The notes below the pieces were generated by a model that searched no databases, was not told the origin of the DNA, and saw only the letters and a list, made by a program, of their open reading frames with translations. From Microglena sp. YARC (lineage: Eukaryota; Chlorophyta; Chlorophyceae; Chlamydomonadales; Chlamydomonadaceae): DNA of 64,000 nucleotides. Of the stretch, positions 14,001-29,000 are shown piece after piece (within the stretch, counting starts at the first letter, position 1; each line of letters begins with the position of its first letter). The stretch lies in contig CM039465.1 of the NCBI GenBank assembly GCA_022414725.1, forward strand, positions 20,924,113 to 20,988,112, given 5' to 3'. Both the position numbers and the translations under genes were made by a program.

Positions 14001-17000
14001 GCTTTTACATTCTGGAAACAAAGTTGGAAATGTGCAACGTGAGCTTCTGGAAACAAACGTGAAATGTCTGGGTAAACAACGTGAAATGGCAACGTGAGAT
14101 TACATTCTCTCGGAACAACGTGAAGCGTGAGATTTACATTCTTCTGGAACAAAGCGTGAAATGTGCACGTGAGCTTACATTATTCTGGAAACATACAAAC
14201 GCCTTCTTCTGGAAACAATGTGATATGTGGCAACGTGAGCTTACATTCTTCTGGAACAAAAACGTGAAATGTTGCAACGTTGAGCTTGAACATTCTTGGA
14301 AACAAAAACAAACGTGAAATGTGCAACGTGAGCTTACATTCTTGGCTGCAGCACGTGAGCTTTACAACGTGAATGTGGTGCAAGTGAGCTTACATTCTTC
14401 TGGCAACAAACGTGAATGTGCAACGTGAGTTACATTCTCTGAAACAACCACGGTGAATGTGCAACGTGAGCTTTACATTCTTCTGGGAACAATAACGTGA
14501 AATGTGCAACGTGGAGATTAAGTCTTCTGGAAACAACCGTGAAATGTGCAAGTGACTTAATTTTCTGACAAACGTGAAATGTGCAACGTGAGCTTTACAT
14601 TCTTCTGGAAACATACGTGAAATGTGCAAGCGTGGAGCTTAATTTTCTGGAAACAATAACGTGAAAATGGTGCACGTGAGTTACATTCCTTTGAAAAAGC
14701 TTACATTTTCTACGTGGTGAATGTGCAAACGTGAGCTTACATTCTCTGGAACAAAGTGAAATGGCTTTACAAACAAACGTGAACCTGCTATTCTTGCAAA
14801 CGTGAACGGATGTGAAATGTTGCACGTGAACTTAATTCTTTCTGGAAACAAACGTGAAATTGTGCACGTGAGTTACATTCTTCTGGAAAAAACGGAAATG
14901 TGCAACGTGGAGCTTACACTTCTTCTGGAACAACGTGAAATGCTCTACATTCTTCTGGAAACAAACGTGAATTGCAACGTGGAACGCTTACATTCTTCTG
15001 GAAAACAACGTGCAAAACGTGAGCTTACATTCTTCTGGAAACAAAAGTGAAATGTGCAACGTGAGCTTACATTTTCTGGGAACAAACGTGAAATGTGGCA
15101 ACGTGAGTTACATTCTTCTGGAAACAAACGGAAATGTGCAACGTGAGCTTACATGTCTTTGGAAAAAACGTGAAATGTGCCAACGTGGAGCTACTCTTCT
15201 GGAAAAAAACGTGAAATTGTGCACGTGAGCTTACATTTTCTGGGAAACAAACGTGAAATGTGCAAGCGTGAGCTTACATTTTCCTGGAACAAACGTGAAT
15301 GCAACGTGAGTTACTTCTTCTGGAAAATATCGTGAAATGTGCAACGTGAGCTTACATTTCTGGACAAAGTTGAATGCAACGCAAAAAAGGCTTACATTCT
15401 TCTGGAAGACAAACGTGAATGTGCAACGTGAGGTTACATTCTCTGAAACAAATGAAATGTGCAACGTGAGTCTTGGAACAAACGTGAAATGTGCAACGTG
15501 AGCTTACTTTCATTTTCTGGAAAACAAACGTGAAATGTGCAACGTGAGCTTACATTCTTCTGGGAAAACAAACGTGAAATGTGCAACGTGAGCTACATTC
15601 TTTCTGGACACAAGTGAAATGTGCAACGTGAGCTCTACATTCTTGCTGGAAACAACGTGAAATGGTTCAACAAATTGCAACAGTGAGCTTACTTCTTCCT
15701 GGAACATCAACGTGAAATGTGCAAACGTGAGCTTACAATTCTTCCTGGAACAACTGAACATGTGCCAACGTGAGCTTACATTCTTTGGAAACAAACGTGA
15801 AGAAATGTGCAACGTGACTTAACATTCTTCTGGAAACAACGTGAAAATGTGGCCAAACGTTGAGCTTAATTCTTCTGGAAACAACGTGAAATGTGCAACG
15901 TGAGCTTACATTTCTTCTGAACAACGTGAAATTGCAACGTGACTTTAATCTTCTGGAAAAAACGTGAATATGTGCACGTGAAGCTTAATCTTCTGAAACA
16001 AATAACGTGAATGGTTTGAGTGAGCTTTATACTTCTTCTGGAAACAAAACAATGTGCAACGTTGGATAAAGTGAAATGTGGCAACGTGAAGCTTGAATTC
16101 TTCTGGAAACAAACGTGAATGGTGCAACATGCTTAATTCTTCTGGGAACAACGTGATGTGCAACGTGAGCTTACATTCTTCTTCTTCTTGGAACAAACGT
16201 GAACATTGCAACATTTCTTCTGGAAACCAACGTTTGGGAACATGAAATGCAACGTGAGCGTGAAATGTGCACGTATTACATCTTCTGGAAACAGAACGTT
16301 GAACTGCTGCCAAGTGAGTTACCATTCTGGAAACATCTGGAAACAAACGTGAAATGCAACGTGCTGGCCAAACGTGAGCTTACATTCCCTTCTCTTCTGG
16401 TGCAATGAGCATTCTTCTGAACCAAGTGAAATGACGTGAGCTGGACAACGTGAGTGAGTTATACCCATTTCTTTGGAAACAACGTGAGTTACCGTGGAAA
16501 TGTGGAACGAGCCCCAACGCTGAGCTTACCATCTCTTCCCTGGAAACCCAAACCGTGAAGGATGCCCAATTCCCCGTGAGCTTACATTCTTTGGAAACCA
16601 AACCGTGAAAATGATGCAACGTGAGCCCTTACATTCCTTTCCGTGAATGGAAAACCTTCTGAAAACGTGCAACGTGAGTATGTTGGAAACATACCGTAGA
16701 GCCTTACATTCCTTCTTGGAAAACCAACACGTGAAATGAATGCAACCCGTGAGCCTTACATTCTTCTGGAAACCCCAAACGTGAAATGCTGCCCAACCGT
16801 GAGCCTTAATTCCTTCCTGGAAACAAACCGTGAACCCATGATGTAACCGTGAGCCTTCATTCCCTGGGAAAAAATGTAAATGCTGCAATGAGCCCTTACC
16901 CATTCCCTTCTTTGGAAACAAACGTGAAGATGTGAACGTGAGCTACTTCCTTCTGGAAACCAAAGTGAAATGTGGAACGATGAGCCTTAATTCCTTCTGG

Positions 17001-20000
17001 AAAACAAAGTGAATGTGAACCGTGCAGCCTTACATTCTTCCCTGGAAACAAACGTGTAAATGTTGACGGAGCTTTACATTTTCCTGGAAACCAAACGTGA
17101 TAATTGTGAACGTGAGCCTTACCATTCTTCCTGGAAATCAAACCGCTGAAATGATGATAGTGAGTTAAATTCCTTCTGGAAACAAACCCGTGAATTGGAT
17201 GAACCGTGAGCCTACATTCCTTCTGGAACAACGTGAAATGCTGAACCGTGAGTTACATTCTTCCCTGGAAACAAACCGTGAAATGTGCACCGTGAGCCTT
17301 ACCATTCTTCCTGGAAAAACGTGATGTGGAACCGCGTGAGCCTTTACATCCTTCCTGGAACCCAAAGTGAAATTGCTGTGCCCAACCGTCGAGCTTACAC
17401 ATTTCTTCCCTGGAAACCAAAGTGAGAATGTGCCCACCGTGAGCTTACATTTCCTTCTGGACCAAACCGTTGATAATGTTGCAACGTGAGTCTTACTGAA
17501 ATGTGCATTTCCTTTCGGAAACCAAACGTGAATGTGCCAAGTGAGTTACATTCCTTTCTGGAAACAAAACGTGATAATGTTGACAACCGTGAGCTTAATC
17601 TGGAAAAAACGTGAAATGTGGGAGCTTAATTCTTCTGGAAACAAACGTGAAAATGTGACTGGAAACAACCGTTGAAGATTACATTCTTCTGAGAAAAACG
17701 TGACGTTGACGTGAGCTTAATGGACAACGTGAGGAACGCTGAGTTCTACCATTTTCAACTGAGCTACATTTCTGGAACCGTGAAAACGTGAAGTTACTTT
17801 TCTTGAACATGCGCTGCATACCGTGTTACATCTTGGCCCCTTACATTCCTTCCTTGGAAAACCCAAACGTTTGAACTAGTGATAAGTGAGCTTACCCTTC
17901 CACTTCCCTGGGAAACAAACCGTGAAATTGTGAAAAGGTGAGACCTTTAATTCCTTCTGGAACCCAAACGTGAACATGCTGAACAACGTGAGTTACATTT
18001 TCCTGGAAACGTGAAATTGCAACGTGGAAATGCAACGTGAGAGAAAAAACGTGAAATGTGAGCTTACATTCTTCTGGAAACAAAAAAGTGCGTGAAGCAG
18101 TTACATTCCTTTTGAAACAACGTTGAAATGATGCCCAACCGTGAGCCCTTACCAATTTCTTCTGGAAACAAAGTGAAATGATGAACGTAGAGCTTACATT
18201 TCTGGAAACAAACGTGAAATGTGACCAACCGTTCGAAGCCTTACATTTCTGGATACAAACGTGAATGGTTGCCAACCGTGAGCTTAATTGCTTCTGAAAA
18301 CCGTGAAATGTGAACGTGAGCACCTTACTTCTTCTGGAACCAAACGTGAAATGTTGTGAACGTGAGCCTACATTCCTTTGAAAACGTGAAATGGTGAAAG
18401 TGAAGCTTAATTTCTTCCTGAACAAAACCGTTGGAAATGTGCAAACTGAGGCCTTACAAGTGGAGTTACATTCTTCACTGGAAAAAATGTGAAATGCTTG
18501 AACCGTGAGTTAATCTTCTGGAAACCAATCGTGAAAATTGATGAACGTGAGACCATTCCTTCCTGGAAACAAACCGTGAACATGTGAACGTGAGTTAATT
18601 CCTTCTGAAAAAATTGAAATGTTGAGTGATATCCCTCATTGGAGCCTTACCATTCTTCTGGAAACAAACGTTTAAATGTGAACGTGAGACATTCTTTGGC
18701 AAACAACAGTGAAATGTGGACACCGTGAGTTACCATTTCTTATGGGAAACACAACGTGAATATGTGAAACGTGAGCACTTACAATTCTTCTGAAACAAAG
18801 TCAGAAATGTGAACGTAGAGATTAACATTCTTTGGAAAAACGTGGAAATGTTTGCCAAGTCGAGGCCTTACCATTCCTTCCTGGAACCCACAACGTGAAT
18901 GATGACCCAGAACGTTGACCCATTAATTCCTTCCTGGAAACAAACGTGAACCATGTGAACGTTTGACCGTCTACATTCCTTCATGGGAAAACCAAAACGT
19001 GAAATTGACAAAGTAGCCTTACATTCTTATTGGAACAACAAACCCCGTGAAACATGACTAGAACGTTTGAGCCTAATTCCTTACTGGAAAAAAAGTTGAA
19101 ATGTAGCAACGTGAGATAATTCTTCTGGGAAAACAACGTTGAAATGTGCCCAACGTGAGTTACCATTCACTTCTTGGAAGAAAGTGAATGTGAACGTGAG
19201 ACTTATTCCCTTTCTGGAAAAAACAGTGAAATGTGAAAACGTGAGCATTAATTCTTCCTGGAAAACATATCGTGAAATGTGAAACTGTGATTACACATTA
19301 CTTATGGAAACAACGTGAAATGTGACCAAACCGTGAGTACATTCTTCCTGGAAAATTACGTGAAATGATGAACGTGGCTTAATTTTCTGGAAACCAAAAG
19401 TGAAATGATGAAAACGGCGACGCACTTACCATTCTTCTGGAAACAAACGTTGAATGTTGCACCCGTGAAGCTTACCAATTCTTTGGGAACAAAAGCGTGA
19501 AATGGAACAGTGGAGCTTACAATTCTTCTGGAAACAACGGTGAATGGTTATGAACATGTGAGCTTCCATTATTTTACTTGGGACAACGTGAAATGGTGAA
19601 CAAACCGTGAGCTTCATTCATTCTGAACAAAACGTGAAGATGTCATACGTGAGGCTTACCATTCCTTCCCTGGAGAAAAAACCGTTGAAATGATGCATCA
19701 CGCCATAACCCGTGAGCCTTCACATTATTCCATGGAAACAAACAGTGAAATGCCTGCGTGAGCCCTTACATATCTTCCTGGAAAAACAAACACGTGAACT
19801 CCTGCACCGGCAGCCCCTCCATCCCTTACCCTCTCGGACACCCACACAACACGCCTGAACTGCGCCTCCGGAACACCGCGTCCGCAGCTTCCCTTCCTTT
19901 TCTGGACCAACTCCCAACACTGAAAATGCGCTCAGCCCGCTGAGCCCTCCCCCCCCTCCCTCTGGAACAACCGCGTCACTGCGCGCCCTACACACGCTCG

Positions 20001-23000
20001 AGCCTCTAACCCATTCTCATCTCGCGCACCACCACACCCACGTCACATCCGCGCCCCACTGCCCCCAGTTTCGAGCTCTCACACCATTCTCTCCTGCGCA
20101 CCAAACCCACACCGTGCCACCCATGCTGAAACCGTCGAGCCCTTCCACTTCATTCCCTCTGGCAACCCACCCACACAACGTCAACCCGCCCCCCCTGCCA
20201 ACGCTCCCGCCTTACAACTTACCTTCCGCAACAACAGTCGACTGCCGAACCACCGTGCAGCCCCTCTACATTCCTTATGGAACATACAGTGAACATGTTG
20301 AACGTGAGCCCCCCCACATCTCCCTCTCCCTTCGCGCAAACCCCCCCCACAATCTTATATGTGGACGGGCATGCCCACTGTTTCTTGAGCTTACATTTCT
20401 CTTCTCCGTGGCGGGAAACGAGCTAAGTGAAATGTGCAACCGTAGAGACTCTCACCAACAAATCTTTTCCTCTACCAATCTGGAAGCTTACAACCACCGA
20501 AGCGCCTGAAATGGGATCACAACAGTATCATCCTGAGATACACATTTATTCCCTTGGCATAACCAAAGTTACGCAAAATGATGAAAAGTGATGTACCATG
20601 TTCTTCTGGCGAAGCAAAAAGTTGTAATGTGTTAAAGGTGGTTTACCAATTTTTGAACAAAAAGTGAAATTGTAAACCGTTGAGATCTACATGTCATTAT
20701 GCAGTATAGACAACAAGATCTGCGTCCCGAACTGCTCCCCTTTTGGTATACCACAACAGCCATCTACTTACTTCTGGAACACAAATAAACGTGTTCGAAG
20801 CTGTGGCCATGTTATCCCTCTCCTGGTCGAAGTACTGAGCTCTGTTCCTTCTTTCCTGGAAACATATTGGAACTGAAATGCGTGAACCGTGAGCTTTAGC
20901 TCTGGGCAAACAAAGTGAAATGTGCCAAAGTGCAGCATTAATTCATTCTGGAACCAAACGTGGAATTGCTACCAACCTTCGACCACCTCCCGCTGGCTCA
21001 GACCTCCTTCTTCCATGGACAACCAAATTGATGTGCAAACGTGAGCCTAGCATTTTCTTGGATGACAAACAGTGCATATGATGTGAACGGAGTTACCCAT
21101 TCTTCTGGAAAAAAAGTTGGACCATACATGTCCGAGCGTTTTATATCACTGTCCTGGATACCGTAGACGGTGAAACTTGGAATGTGCAGATTCTTGTAGA
21201 AGTAATACCCATGTCTCTCATGGGACACCTGGGAACAAAAGTCTGAATGTGGCAGTACACAACACACATACTTGCACACGTCGTACATGCTAGCATTCTT
21301 CCTGGACAACGCAGCTCCACGATGAAAAAATGCTGCCACGTGGAGCCCTTATGCTATGTTCTCGGAAAAACAAATCGGTGAAAATATCGCGCATGAGAAG
21401 CTGTGCAAGTACGCACAAGACTCTTGTACAATTCTTGCTGGATGTCACAATCGTGAAATGAGCGCACGCGATGCAACTTGTGACTTACATTCTTCCTGAA
21501 AACACGTTTTAGCAAGTGTGAACGTTGAGTTACATTCTTTGGAAAAGTGAAAATGCTAACATTCTTCTGGATACCAAACACACGTCAGCGAAATGGTGCG
21601 TAAATAGCGCTTTCAAGCCGTCTCACATTCTTCTCTGCGACATTGCCAACAAAACGTAAAATGTGAAATGTGTGCACACCATCCACTTTGAGGAAAATAC
21701 CAGACAGCCATGATACATGTGCAAAGTGAGTCAGGTGTACCTCTCCTAATCCTCCATCTCCTTCNNNNNNNNNNNNNNNNNNNNNNNNNNNNNNNNNNNN
21801 NNNNNNNNNNNNNNNNNNNNNNNNNNNNNNNNNNNNNNNNNNNNNNNNNNNNNNNNNNNNNNNNNNNNNNNNNNNNNNNNNNNNNNNNNNNNNNNNNNNN
21901 NNNNNNNNNNNNNNNNNNNNNNNNNNNNNNNNNNNNNNNNNNNNNNNNNNNNNNNNNNNNNNNNNNNNNNNNNNNNNNNNNNNNNNNNNNNNNNNNNNNN
22001 NNNNNNNNNNNNNNNNNNNNNNNNNNNNNNNNNNNNNNNNNNNNNNNNNNNNNNNNNNNNNNNNNNNNNNNNNNNNNNNNNNNNNNNNNNNNNNNNNNNN
22101 NNNNNNNNNNNNNNNNNNNNNNNNNNNNNNNNNNNNNNNNNNNNNNNNNNNNNNNNNNNNNNNNNNNNNNNNNNNNNNNNNNNNNNNNNNNNNNNNNNNN
22201 NNNNNNNNNNNNNNNNNNNNNNNNNNNNNNNNNNNNNNNNNNNNNNNNNNNNNNNNNNNNNNNNNNNNNNNNNNNNNNNNNNNNNNNNNNNNNNNNNNNN
22301 NNNNNNNNNNNNNNNNNNNNNNNNNNNNNNNNNNNNNNNNNNNNNNNNNNNNNNNNNNNNNNNNNNNNNNNNNNNNNNNNNNNNNNNNNNNNNNNNNNNN
22401 NNNNNNNNNNNNNNNNNNNNNNNNNNNNNNNNNNNNNNNNNNNNNNNNNNNNNNNNNNNNNNNNNNNNNNNNNNNNNNNNNNNNNNNNNNNNNNNNNNNN
22501 NNNNNNNNNNNNNNNNNNNNNNNNNNNNNNNNNNNNNNNNNNNNNNNNNNNNNNNNNNNNNNNNNNNNNNNNNNNNNNNNNNNNNNNNNNNNNNNNNNNN
22601 NNNNNNNNNNNNNNNNNNNNNNNNNNNNNNNNNNNNNNNNNNNNNNNNNNNNNNNNNNNNNNNNNNNNNNNNNNNNNNNNNNNNNNNNNNNNNNNNNNNN
22701 NNNNNNNNNNNNNNNNNNNNNNNNNNNNNNNNNNNNNNNNNNNNNNNNNNNNNNNNNNNNNNNNAAAAGAGAGAGATCAAGTGAGCTTACATTCTTTTCT
22801 GGAAAAGCACGTGGAAATGTGCAAGTGGAGCTACATTCTTTTCTGGAAACCGTGAAATGGCAACGTGAGCTTAAATTCTTCTGGAAACAAAGTGCAAATT
22901 GTGCAACGTGAGCTTATCAATTGCTTCTGGAAAACAAACGTGAATATGTGCATCGTGAGTTACATTCTTCTGGAAACAACGTGAGAATGTGCAACGTGAG

Positions 23001-26000
23001 CTTTACATTCTTCTGGAACAAACGTGAAATGTGCAACGGAGCTTAACAGTTCTGAAACAAACGTGAAATGTTGCAACGTGAGCTTACAGTTCTTCTGGAA
23101 ACAAATCGTGAAATGTTGCAACTGGAGCTTACATTCTTCTGGAAACAAATGTGAAATGTGCAACTGTGAGCTACATTCTTCTGGATAACAAACGGGTGAA
23201 TGTGCAACGTGAGCTTAGCATATCTTCTGGAAAATCAAACGTGAGAAGGGCAACGTTGAGCTACATTCTTCTGGAAAAAACGTGAAATGTGCAACTGTAG
23301 CTTAACATTCTTTGGAAAAACGTGACATGTGCAACGTGAAGGCTTACATTCTTCTGGAACAAACGTGATGATGTGGCAAAAGTGAAGCTTAACATTCTTC
23401 TGGAAATCAAACGTGAAATGTGCAACGTGAGCTTACATTCTTCTGGAAACAATACGTGAAATGTGCAACGTTGAGCTTACATTCTTGCTGGAAAACAACA
23501 CGTGAATGTGCAACGTGAGCTTAATTCTTTCTGGAACAAACGTGAAATGTGCAACGTGAGCTTACAGGTTCTTCTGGAAACAAACGTGAATGGTGCAACG
23601 TGGAGCTTTAACATTCTTCTGGAAACAACGTGAAATGTGCAACGTGAGGCTTACATTCTGTCTGGAAACAATCGTGATAATGTGCAACGTGGAGCTTACA
23701 TTCTCCTGGAAACAAAACGTGAAATGTGCAAGCCGTTGAGCTTACATTCTTCTGGAAACAACGTGAAAATGTGCAACGTGAGTCTTTAATTCTTCTGGAA
23801 ACATACGTGAATGTGCAACGTGTAGCTTACATTTCTTCTGGAAACACACGTGAAATGTGCAAACGTGAGCTTACATTCTTCTTCTGGAATACAAACGTGA
23901 ATGTGCGCAAACGTAGAGCTTACATTCTTTCTGGAACAAACGTGAAATTGGCAACGTGAGCTTTACATTTTCTGGAAACAAACGTGAAATGTTGGCCAAC
24001 GTGAGCTTATCAGTTCTTCGGAATACATAAGTGAAACATGTGCAACGTGAGCTTACATTCTTCTGGAAACAAATCGTGAAATGTGCAACGTGAGGCTTAC
24101 AATTTCTTCTGGAACAAACGTGACATGTGCAACGTGAGCTTACATTTTCTCTGGAAACAAAACGTGAAATGTGCAAACGTGAGCTTACTTCTTCTGGAAA
24201 CAACGTGAAATGTGCAACGTGAGGCTTACATTTCTTCTGGAAACAAACGGAAATGTGGCAAACGTGAGCTTACATTCTTCTGGAAAAAACGTGAAATGTG
24301 CAAGCGTGAGCTTACATTCTTTGGAAACAAACGTGAATGTGCAACGTGAGTTCAAATTCTTCTGGAAAACAACGTGAAATGTGGCAACGTGAGCTTACAT
24401 TCTTTGGAAACAACACGTATATGATGGGTGCAACGTGAGCTTTAGACATTCTCTGGAAACAACGTGAATGTGCAACGTGAGCTTACATTCTTTCTGGAAA
24501 CAAACGTGAAGATGCTGCGAAACGTGAGCTTACATCTTCTGGAAACAAGGACGTGAATGTGCAAGTGAGCTTACATTCTTCTGGAAACAAACGTGAAATG
24601 TGCAACGTGAGCTTTACATTCTTGGAAACATAACGTGAATTATGTTGCACGTGAGCTTACATTCTCTGGAATACAATACGTGAAATGTGCAACGTGAGCT
24701 TACATTCTTCTGGAAACATAACGTGAAATGTGCACGTGGGAGCTACATTCTCTGGAAAAAACGCTGAAATGTGGCAGCATGAGCTTACAGTTCTTCTGGA
24801 AACAAACGTGAATGTGGCAACGTAGCTTACAATTTCTTCTGGAAACAACGTGAAATGTGGCAACGTGAGCTTAACATTCTCTGGAAAACAAACGTGAAAT
24901 GTGCAACGTGAGCTTACATTCTTCTGGAAAAAACGTGAAATGTGCAACTGTTAGCTTACATTCTTCTGGAACAAACGTTGGAAATGTGGCAACGTGAGCT
25001 TACATTTTTCTGGAACAAACGTGAAAATTGTGCAGTGAGATTAGCATTCTTCTGGAACAAAACGTGAGAATGTGCAGACGGTGTAGCTTTACATTCTTCT
25101 TGGAAACAATACGTGAAATGTGAGTGAGCTTACATTCTTCGTGGAAACTAAACGTGAAAGTGTGCAACGGAGCTCATTTCTGGAAACACAACGTGAAATG
25201 TGCAAGCAGTGAGCTTACATTCTTCTGGACATAACGTGAATATGTGCAACGTGAGCTTACATTTTCTGGAACAAACGTGAAAATGTTGAACGGTGAGCTT
25301 ACATTCTTGCGGAAAAAAAGTGAAAATGTGTGCAAGCGTGAATGCTTACATTCTTCTGGAAACAAACGTTGAAATGTGCAACGGAGCTTACATTCTTCTG
25401 GGAAACAAACGGTGAAATGTGCAACGTGAGCTTACATTTCTGTCTGGAAACAAACGTGAATGTCGGCAACGTGAGCTTTACATTTCTCTGGAAATCAAAC
25501 GTGAAATTTGTGCAAGCGTGAGTCTTCATTCTCTGGATAACAAACGTGAAATGTGCAACGTGAGCTTACATTCTTCTGGAACAAACGTGAAGATGTGCAA
25601 AGCTGTGAGCTTACATTCTTCTGGAAGACAACTGTGGGGGAAATGGTTGGGCAAACGGTGGAAAAAAAGCTAACATTTCTTCTGGAAAACAAACGTGAAA
25701 TGTGCAACGTGGAGTTACATTACTTCTGGAAACAACGTGAAGATGTGCAACGTGAGCTTACATTCTTTCTGGAAACAAACGTGATAATGTGCAATTCGTG
25801 AGCTACATTTTTCTGGAAACAAAGTGAATGTGCATAGTGAGCTTCAGATTCTTACTGTGAACAACCGTGAAATGTGCAAGCGTGGAGCTTACATGTCTTC
25901 TGGAAACAAACGTGAATTGTGCAACGTGAGCTTACTATATTCTTTGGATAAAACGTGATATGTGAAACGTGAAGCTTACATTCTTCTGGAAACAGACGTG

Positions 26001-29000
26001 AAATTGCACGTGGAGCTTACAGATTCTTCTGGAAACAAAGTGAATTGTGCAACGTAGACTTCTACATTCTTCTGGAAACAAACGTGAATGTGCCAACGTG
26101 ACATTACATTCTTCTGGAAATTCAAACGTGAATGTGCAACGTGACGTTCTTACATTCTTCTGGAAACAAACGTGAAATGTTGCACGTGGCTTAATTCTTT
26201 CTGGAAAAGCAAAGCGTGGAAAATGGTGCAACGTGAGGCTTACATCTTCTGGAAACATAACGTAAATGTGCACACGTGAGCTTACATTGCTGCTGGAAAA
26301 CGTGAATGTCGCAACGTGAGCTTACATTTTCTGGAAACATACGTGAATGTGCAATCGTGAGGCTTGACATTCTTCTGGAAACAAACGTGAAATGGTGCAA
26401 CGTGAAGCTACATTCTTGCTGGAACAAACGTGAAGTGCAACGTGGAGCTTACATTCTTCGTGGAAACAAAACGTGAAATGTGCATAGCGTGATGTCTTTA
26501 CATTCTTCTGGAAACAAACGTTGCAGATGTGCAACGTGAAGCTTAACATCTTTCTGAGAACAAACGTGGAAATGTGCATACGGTGAGCTTACATTCTTCT
26601 GAGATAACAAAGTGAAAGTGCAACCGTGAGCTTATACATTCTTCTGGAGACAACGAAATGTGGCAACGTGAGCTTACATTCTTCGGAAACAAACGTGAAA
26701 TGTGCAACGTGAGTTTACATATCTTTCTGGAAACAACGTTGAAATGTGCACGTGAGCTTACATTTCTTCTGGAAGACAAACGTGAAATGTGCAAGCGTGA
26801 GCTTTACATTCTCTGGAAACAATACGTGAATGTGCAACGTGAGCTTACATTCTTCTGGAACAAACGTGAAATGTGGCAAAGTCGTGACTTACATTCTATC
26901 TGGAAACGAAACGTGAAATGTGCACGGTGAGTTTACATTCTTTGCTGGAAACAAACGTGAAATGTGCAACGTGAGCTTACACTTCTTCTGGAAACAATGA
27001 CTGTGAAATGTGCAACGTGAGCTTAATTCTTTCTGGAAACAAACGTGAAATGTGCAATCGTGAAGCTTTCACATTCTTCTGGAAACATACGTGAAATGTG
27101 CAACGTGAGCTTACATTCGTTGCTGGACAACGTGAAATTGTGTCAACGGTGAGCGTTACATTCTTCTGGAAACATACGTGAAAATGTGCAACGTGAGCTT
27201 AACTTCTTCTGGAAACAAACGTGAAAATGTGCAACGTGAGCTTACATTTCTGGAAACAACGTGAATGTGCAACTGAGCTTACATTCTTCTAGGAAACCAA
27301 ACTGTGATAATGTGCACACGTGATGGCTTACTTCTCATGAAACAAAACGTGAAATGTGCAACGTGAGCTTACATTCTTCTTGAAACAAACGTGAAATGTG
27401 CCGTGAGCTTACATTCTTCTGGAAACAAACGTGAAATTCACGTGAGCTACATTCTATTCTGGGAACAAACGTGAAATGTGCAATCGTGATGCTTACATTC
27501 CTGGAAACAAACGTGAAATTGCACGTGAGTTTACAGTTTATCTGGGAAACTAAACGTGAAATGTGCAACGTGAAGCTTAATTTTCCTGGAAACAACGTGA
27601 AATGTGCATTAGCGTGAGCTTACATTCTACTGGGAAACAAACGTGAAATGTGCAACGTGAGCTTACATTCTTCTTGGAACAAACGTGAAATGTGCAACGT
27701 GAGCTTACATTCTTCTGGAAACAAACGTGAAATGTCAAGCGTGAGTCTTTACATTTCTTCTGGAAAAACGTGAATGTGCACGGTGAGCTTAACATTCTTC
27801 TGGAAACAAAGAGCGTGAAATGTTGCAAGTGAGTTGTCTTCTTCTGGAAACAAACGTGAAAATGTGCAACGTGAGCTTACATTCTTCATGGAAACAAACG
27901 TGAAATGTGCAACGTGAGCTTACATTCTTCTGGAAACAAACGTGAAATGTGCAACGTGAGCTTACATTCTTCTGGAAACAAACGTGAAATGTGCAACGTG
28001 AGCTTACATTCTTCTGAAACAAACGTGAAATGTTGCACGTGAGCTTAAATTCTTCTGGAAACATAACGTGAATGTGGCAACGTGAGTCATTCTTTCTGGA
28101 AAAAAGAATGTGCAACGGTGAGCTTTACATTTCTGGACAAACGTGAAATGTGCAACGTGAAGTTAATTCTTCTGGAACAAACGTTGAATGGGCAACGTGG
28201 AGCTTACGATTCTTCTTGGAAACAAACGATGAAGAGTGTGAGCATACAGTGTAGCTACATTCTTTTCTGGAAGAAAACGTGAAATGTGCAACCGTGAGCT
28301 TACATTCTTACTGGGAACAAGTGAATGTGCAAGTGAGCTACATTCTTCTGGAACCAAACGGTGAAAATGATGCAGGAGCTTACAGTTCTTCTGGAAACAA
28401 AGTGAAATGTGACGTGAGCTTACATTCTTCTTGGAAACAGAACGGAAAATGTGAAACGTGAGCTTACATTCTTTCTGGAAACAAACGTGAAATGTGCAAT
28501 CGTGAGCTACATTCTTCTGGAAACAAACGTGAAATTGGCAACGTGAGCTTACATTCTTGTCTGGAACAGCAACGTGAAATGTGCAACGTGAGTTACATTT
28601 CTTTCTGGTAAACATATCGGTGAACTGTGAAACGTGACTTACATTCTTCTGAATATTCAACGTGAATGTGCAAGTCGAGCTTAACATTCTTGCTGAAACA
28701 TAGCGTGAAATGTGCAACGTGAGCTTACAGTTCTTCTGATACATACGTGAAATGTGCAACGTTGAGCTTACATTCTTCTGGAAACAAACGTGAAATGTGG
28801 CAAAACGTGAGCTTACATTCTTCTGGAAACAAACGTGAAATGTCATACGTGAGCTTAGCGATTCTTTCTGGAAACAGGAACGTGAAATGGGCAGAGTGAG
28901 CTTTACATTCTTCTGGAAACAATACCGTGAAATGTGTCAACGTGAGCTTACATTCTTCTGGAAACAAACGGTGGAAACTGTGCAACGTGAGCTTATCATT

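Noticed and set aside
21710..22855. Long open frames across the N run
   Set aside because: Undetermined bases only; assembly gap.
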